NCBI GenBank assembly: GCA_036365515.1
Contig: CM070877.1
Location: 91,016,522 to 91,080,521 of the forward strand
Reading direction: 5' to 3'
Length of the DNA stretch: 64,000 nucleotides
Source: Torymus aiolomorphi
Lineage: Eukaryota; Arthropoda; Insecta; Hymenoptera; Torymidae
Of the stretch, positions 59,384 through 64,000 are shown piece by piece (the first letter of the stretch is position 1; every line of letters starts with the position of its first letter). Under the pieces are notes generated by a model, which had not been told where the DNA came from, made no database searches, and saw only the letters and a program-made list of their open reading frames with translations. Position numbers and translations under genes: made by a program.

Positions 59384-60903
59384 TACGCTTAGTTGGAGTA
59401 AATTAAAAATATTAAAATATTTATTTACGTACTATAAGCGTAGAATTAAATTTTTCATCAGCAACCCATACACATATTCGCGTTTTACTTTATGTTTAGG
59501 TCTAATATAACGAAAAATAATGCTCGCAAAATGAGTGTAAAGCGGACGTAAGGTTCAACTTTACGCTCTTGTAACAAAAACTAATATTAATCTAATATTA
59601 ATGACATCTACCGCTAGGTGGTGTGGAAATGATGTCAAAACAATAAATAGATAATAACGTATATTTTCCATGCGTATGTTTCTAAGCCGAAGGCGATGAC
59701 AAACGATGAGCGTTGAATTTTTGATTAATAAATGGAAAATAAATGGAAAATTCTCAAAGACAAATAAATTTTTTTAACTTTGAAAATTTTCGAATCAAAG
59801 CTATAACAAAATTTCCTGCTTTTTTTTAATAAAAGCACAAGTTTTTTTTAAATAACATTTTTTATCAAAAGAAATAAAGGTAATCTCTTGAAAATTTAAC
59901 TAAATAATAATATATTGTAATAAATAATTGTAATAATTGGTTAAAATTTCAAATTGATCAAATATTCTCTAAGATATCAGTATTAAAAACATTAAAAAAA
60001 AATTTTTAATCTCGAATATCTAGTCATGATGATCATTTTTTTGTTTTTTTTTTGTGGGCAATGAATTTTCTTTTTTTTTAAATATAAAATTGTATAATAA
60101 TAATTGCTTTTTAATGATAAAAAATAGAAAGAGTCAAAATAGAAAGTCACAAACTATTTAACATAGTCTCACCCTACAAAATAAAGTATTAAATTTTAAT
60201 TATTGGAATTAAAAATAAATTAAAGGAATCAGTAAATTAAGTTTGAGGAAGCTACGTGCCAATGAATTGGCAGCGGTTTTTTAATGATTTTTAATACTGA
60301 TATCTAAGAGAATATTTGATCAATTTGAAATTTTAACCAATTATTACAATTATTTGTTACAATATATTATTATTTAGTTAAATTTTCAAGAGATTACCTT
60401 TATTTCTTTTTATAAAAAAAGTTATTTAAAAAAAACTTGTGTTTTTATTAAAAAAAGCAGAAAATTTTGTTATAGCTTTGATTTAAAAATTTTCAAAGTT
60501 AAAAAAATTTATTTGTCTTTGAGAATTTTCCATTTATTTTCCATCGTTCGTCATATCCTTCGGCTTAGAAACATACGCATGGAAAATATGCGTTATTATC
60601 ATTTATTTATTGATTTGATATCATTTCCACACCACCTAGCGGTAGATATCATGGCGCGTTGTTTTAAAGAAAATATAAAGCTTTTGTATTTTGAGATTAA
60701 TATTAGTTTTTGTTACAAGAGCGTAAAGTTGAACTTTACGTCCGCTTTACGCTCGTTTTGCGAGCATTATTTTTCGTTATATTAGACCTAAAGATAAAGT
60801 AAAACGCGAATATGTGTATGGGTTGCTGATGAAACATTTAATTTTACGCTTATAGTACGTAAATAAATATTTTAATATTTTTAATTTACTCCAACTAAGC
60901 GTA
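59384..60903. repeat. Palindrome with an A-type HEL fragment at its apex
   Basis: Arms 59384-59985 and 60296-60903 are inverse copies, both containing TACGCTTAGTTGGAGTAAAT and GTAAAGTTGAACTTTACG-like inner hairpins. The apex 59998-60285 is an inverted copy of 57721-57990, ending with GCCAATGAATTGGCAGCGG. The apex therefore looks like an insertion into, or a junction of, an older foldback. Between this palindrome and the B arms (59001-59383) nothing is recognisable. Confidence 0.8.
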
Positions 60904-61338
60904 AATTTCAACTTTATACCCGTAAATCATAAATATATTCGCTTATTTTACGCATAGTATTACGAAAATTAATTTATGCGTTTATATTTTCTGAAAACAA
61001 GGTTTTATATGTTAGAAAATATGATTTATTTGAAATGAATTATTTAAATAAAAATAATATATAAATAATATTAAATAAAAATAATATAAAATAATATTAT
61101 ATGAGATATATAAATTTTACAAATTAATTTAAACATTTAAAAAAATAATAAAACCTTGTATTTAGTGGTGTCCCCATTTGCATAATATAATATGTATATT
61201 TGGCCTTAACTTTACACTTAATTTATATTATTGAAATTATTTTTTAAAATAATATTATGCAAAAAGGCCTAATCCACTTTTGCTTTCATTTATTTTATTA
61301 TTAGTGAAAAAAATAATAAATAATTCAAGAATATATTA

Positions 61339-61898
61339 TCATGTCTCTTCTAGGAAAATAACATATAAATCTTTACTGTATTTGGGCCAACTTTGTTCTT
61401 TTACCTTTAAATCATCTACTTTTATCCATTTATTATTTTTTCGTAACATATTTGTATAATGTCCTTCATCAATGCTATTACCATGATGGAATATTGCATT
61501 CGAAACTTTATATATTTTGTCATCAATATTTTCATTCATGGTAGAAATATTTGTTATTTTACAGTTATTCAGTTTGACTATATTGTTCGATTCATACATT
61601 GTAAATAATAGTAATTGTAAAATTAATATTTTTTTTCTTTAATTTTCACATTAATTTTTTGTTGCATTTTCACTTTACATTTATTGCATTCAGAATCTAA
61701 TGTTGTCCAATTATTTAAATTATAATTAATTATGTTTTGTAGGGATTGGGCTTGATTTACTTGTGGTATCGCTAATGTGATAATTGTGTTATCCGTAGAT
61801 TCGGTTTTTGCATATTTACAAATAGAGCAACTTATTTTTATAATTATTTGGTGTTTTATAACAAAATTTAAAAGATGTGATTTGTTTGAAATGTCCAT
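61339..61898 (-). pseudogene. Ubiquitin-specific-protease-like (C19) domain, C-terminal part
   Basis: Two minus-strand frames linked by a one-base shift near 61620 make one protein. The first (61898-61623) has a zinc-finger-like SCSICKY..SECNKCKVK, spaced as in the fingers region of USPs. The shifted reading gives ILILQLLLF, the usual strand that follows. The second frame (61599-61339) has the His box DEGHYTNMLRKNNKWIKVDD and a final LYVIFLEE. The N-terminal Cys box is not visible, so the enzyme is incomplete. USPs remove ubiquitin from proteins. Here it lies inside a mobile element, so it is probably element-borne. A captured host gene is the alternative. Confidence 0.7.
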
Positions 61899-61924
61899 AA
61901 TAAATTCAGGTACATCCTGTTGAT

Positions 61925-62687
61925 AACCTTTTTTTAAAAAAAGCAGATTTTTGTTTTGGTTAATAACAAACGAACCGCTAAAGCTAGGAATAAATCTTTT
62001 TTTTTAAAATATAGGTATTTTAATTATCTTTTGAATGCTACCCATCCGATCCAGATACATAGAGCCGTTCTCGAGAAATTACGATTTGAAAAAAAGGTTA
62101 AAAAAATTTTAAAATCAAATATCTCTGAAATTTTTAGACCAAATATTTTGCCCAAAGAACTCGACCGAGAACTATGCAAAATCTACCTCTACAAGGAATT
62201 TTGAAGCGATTAAGTCAATTTACTTCCGTAAACGTCGGGCATAGAGAAAGCGTTTTTTTCATTTTTCAATTTTTTTCTCAAAAAATAACCAAAGAAATGG
62301 ATTCAAATTTTTACAGATTATAGCTATTTATATTGTGCATTATCGTGATTTTTCTCAAAAAATGGACAGTTTAGTTTGTGAGTTACAGGCTTTAATAAAA
62401 AAACACATTTTTATCAATAACAAGAGAACCGTGATAGCTAAAGAATTTTTTTTTTTTAAATTATAGGTTTTTTTACGCTATTTCGAATGCTATCCATCCG
62501 ATTAAAAAATTTAAATCCGATCATTAAAAAAAATCAAAAATAAACTTTGAGAAAATCGAACATTCGAAATAAAACAAAAAAGAATCAGCCCAATCGAAAA
62601 CCGATTTTTGACCCGCCATCACACAAAAAAAACAAAAATAATGAGACCTGTCTGATTAAAATCGATGGAGTAGAAGCTGAGATCCAG

Positions 62688-62774
<87 letters not shown>

Positions 62775-62917
62775 CACACGCGCACATACACACATCCATA
62801 CAGACATTTTTCAAAAATCATGTATTTTGGTTCCTAACACCTCCAATAACACTTATAACATGTTTTTACAACAACTCAAAAAATTACTATCACAAAGCTT
62901 CCTCTAGGAGGAAGCAA
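61925..62917 (+). repeat. B-type HEL arm with (CA)n
   Basis: Matches 1670-3143, 10600-11746 and the inverse 57993-59000. It includes the CA microsatellite at 62693-62790 and the terminal hairpin at 62897-62915. Confidence 0.85.
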
Positions 62918-63310
62918 AAGAATTTATTGAGTTTTTCTAAAATAACTGAAAACAATACGATTGTAGCTAGAGAACAAAACGCCAAAACCTAAAACAAAGA
63001 TAGAAAATTAACTGCAGTAGCTATCAAAATTAACGGGTTATATAATATGAAAAGCTATTTGTACAATAATAAAAAGAATGATATTTATGCTAATACAGTT
63101 AAGATGACGAATAAGGAGAAATGGCATAGGACACTTGGCCCCGTAAACTTTAAATATTTAAGTAAATTAATTAATAATAAATTGGTAGAAGGATTGCCGG
63201 ATAAAATAGAAAGTACTGAAATGAAATGTGCAAATTGTTTAGAGAGTAAGATGGCTAATGTACCTTTTGAAAACAACAGAACTAAGACAACGGAAATCTT
63301 AGAAATAATA
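62918..63310 (+). pseudogene. Second copia continued: pre-integrase and integrase start
   Basis: Resumes with KNLLSFSKITENNTIVA, has a TAA near 62990, then LTAVAIKINGLYNMKSYLY. The zinc segment reads WHRTLGPVNFKYLSKL..MKCANCLESKMANVPF, with the usual GH changed to GP. The frame reaches EILEIIHG, the entry to the integrase core, and is cut there by transposon D. The rest of the element is not in the window. Confidence 0.85.
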
Positions 63311-64000
63311 CATGGCCGAATCCATCTCAAATCAGGTGGTCCGCGTATGCCTATATCACCGATCATTTTGGAATGAAACTATTCATGTTCTTCTCCAAAA
63401 ATTATTTGACACGTATTTTTTTATTTTTTTGTTTTATCAAAATTTCATGCGTTCAGCGATACCGAAAAATTCCGAGAAAATTCTTACTTACAAAAAAAAT
63501 TTTTCAATGTAATTTTCAAACTGCTACTGTTTTACCAGTTTTTTATGCTTTTAAGCGTGTAACAGAAAATTTTACTCAGTTTTGAATCCTCTTTCACGTT
63601 CTCTATGTTATTTAAAAAAAAAATAAAAAATGCACGAGTTATGCACTTTTTACTGAAAAATGCACTTTTTAGAAAAATGCATTTTTCTCGAAAACCCCAA
63701 TTCTTTTTTGCACAATTTTCGTATATCGTGATAGAGGACCTAAATACCTATCTAGATGTATCTGTGAGATTCAGTACATTTGCACTGGGATAGCGATCAC
63801 TAATGAAATAACACAGAAACAAATTTTTCACGCTTAGCGCTTATATATAGTCAATGATATTAGAGTCAATATAAAGGTATTTATCTTTGTGCGTATGTAA
63901 TATACAGGTATACATAAGTATGTATTTATCTTTTATTTGCGTCTTTTAGATTTTTTATTTTTATACCTATTTTACTACCTTTGTTTTTCTGGTTCATTGT
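63310..64000 (-). mobile_element. Transposon D copy 2, terminal part
   Basis: Inverse copy of 3580-3753 joined to 6667-7198, starting at GAATCCATCTCAAATCAGG. It lacks the mariner-type insertion of copy 1 and so shows the uninterrupted sequence. It was inserted into the second copia and continues past the window end. Confidence 0.85.
63926..64000 (-). pseudogene. Transposon D transposase, last 24 codons
   Basis: The minus strand enters the window in frame as TMNQKNKGSKIGIKIKNLKD and stops at 63926-63928. Copy 1 has the same tail with an eight-residue duplication (IKIKKCIKIKKS). The protein is open as far as visible; whether the full gene is intact cannot be judged here. Confidence 0.65.

Larger units (their letters stand above)
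57715..62917 (-). mobile_element. HEL family copy 3, large and palindromic, inside copia
   Basis: Copia codons join as VEGIK|KNLLSFSKIT across this block with no extra bases, so it inserted without a target duplication. The left end has the A-type terminus (ATTCATTGGCACGTAG then CTTCCTC), the right the hairpin GCTTCCTCTAGGAGGAAGC at 62897-62915. Inside, B-type sequence of about 1 kb appears at both sides in inverse orientation (57993-59000 and 61925-62917). A second palindrome (59384-60903) has an inverted A-type copy at its apex. A USP-like pseudogene lies at 61339-61898 on the minus strand. Confidence 0.6.

Overview
The window looks like insect nuclear DNA, most probably hymenopteran (the lineage is an inference from overall character, not proven). 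It is AT-rich, has long dinucleotide microsatellites, and contains metazoan families of Ty3/gypsy, BEL/Pao, Ty1/copia, Penelope-like, R2-like, Tc1/mariner and pogo/Tigger elements. I see no convincing single-copy host gene, no CRISPR array and no intact tRNA or rRNA gene. Nearly every coding stretch is a decayed mobile element, and elements sit inside elements.

Layout. 1-1649: 5' end of a gypsy-like LTR element on the minus strand (gag start, tRNA-Lys primer site, LTR). 1670-3143: 3' part of a repeat family with a terminal hairpin (called HEL here, Helentron-like), holding a TTAA-flanked foldback element. 3144-7198: an unclassified DDE-type transposon, called D here, interrupted by a 2.9 kb DD41D mariner-type element. 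7199-8884: microsatellite and unassigned sequence. 8885-11746: second HEL copy holding a solo LTR. 12517-17887: broken gypsy integrase to 3' LTR, interrupted by Penelope-like sequence and by a 3.2 kb TTAA-flanked element that carries another Penelope-like fragment and a TAA-flanked MITE. 17888-21213: unassigned DNA, pyrimidine-rich simple sequence and a 110-bp tandem repeat.

21214-52088: a 31 kb block bounded by inverted CCCTGTTAAAAAAA ends. Without later insertions it is two adjacent palindromic (foldback) units. The first was invaded by an R2-like retrotransposon, a complete BEL/Pao element (CTTAC target duplication), a complete copia (ATAAT target duplication, itself carrying a TA-flanked mariner), a MITE and a TA-flanked foldback.

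52089-55783: TTAA-flanked MITE, then a pogo/Tigger transposase with a probable 74-nt intron. 55784-63310: a second copia on the plus strand, split by a 5.2 kb HEL copy that contains nested palindromes and a ubiquitin-specific-protease-like pseudogene. 63310-64000: a second copy of transposon D, inverted relative to the first.

The genes do not form a host pathway; each served its own element. What the window offers is a readable insertion order and several poorly classified families: the HEL family with its USP-like protease, transposon D, and the large foldback unit with a repeated small ORF.
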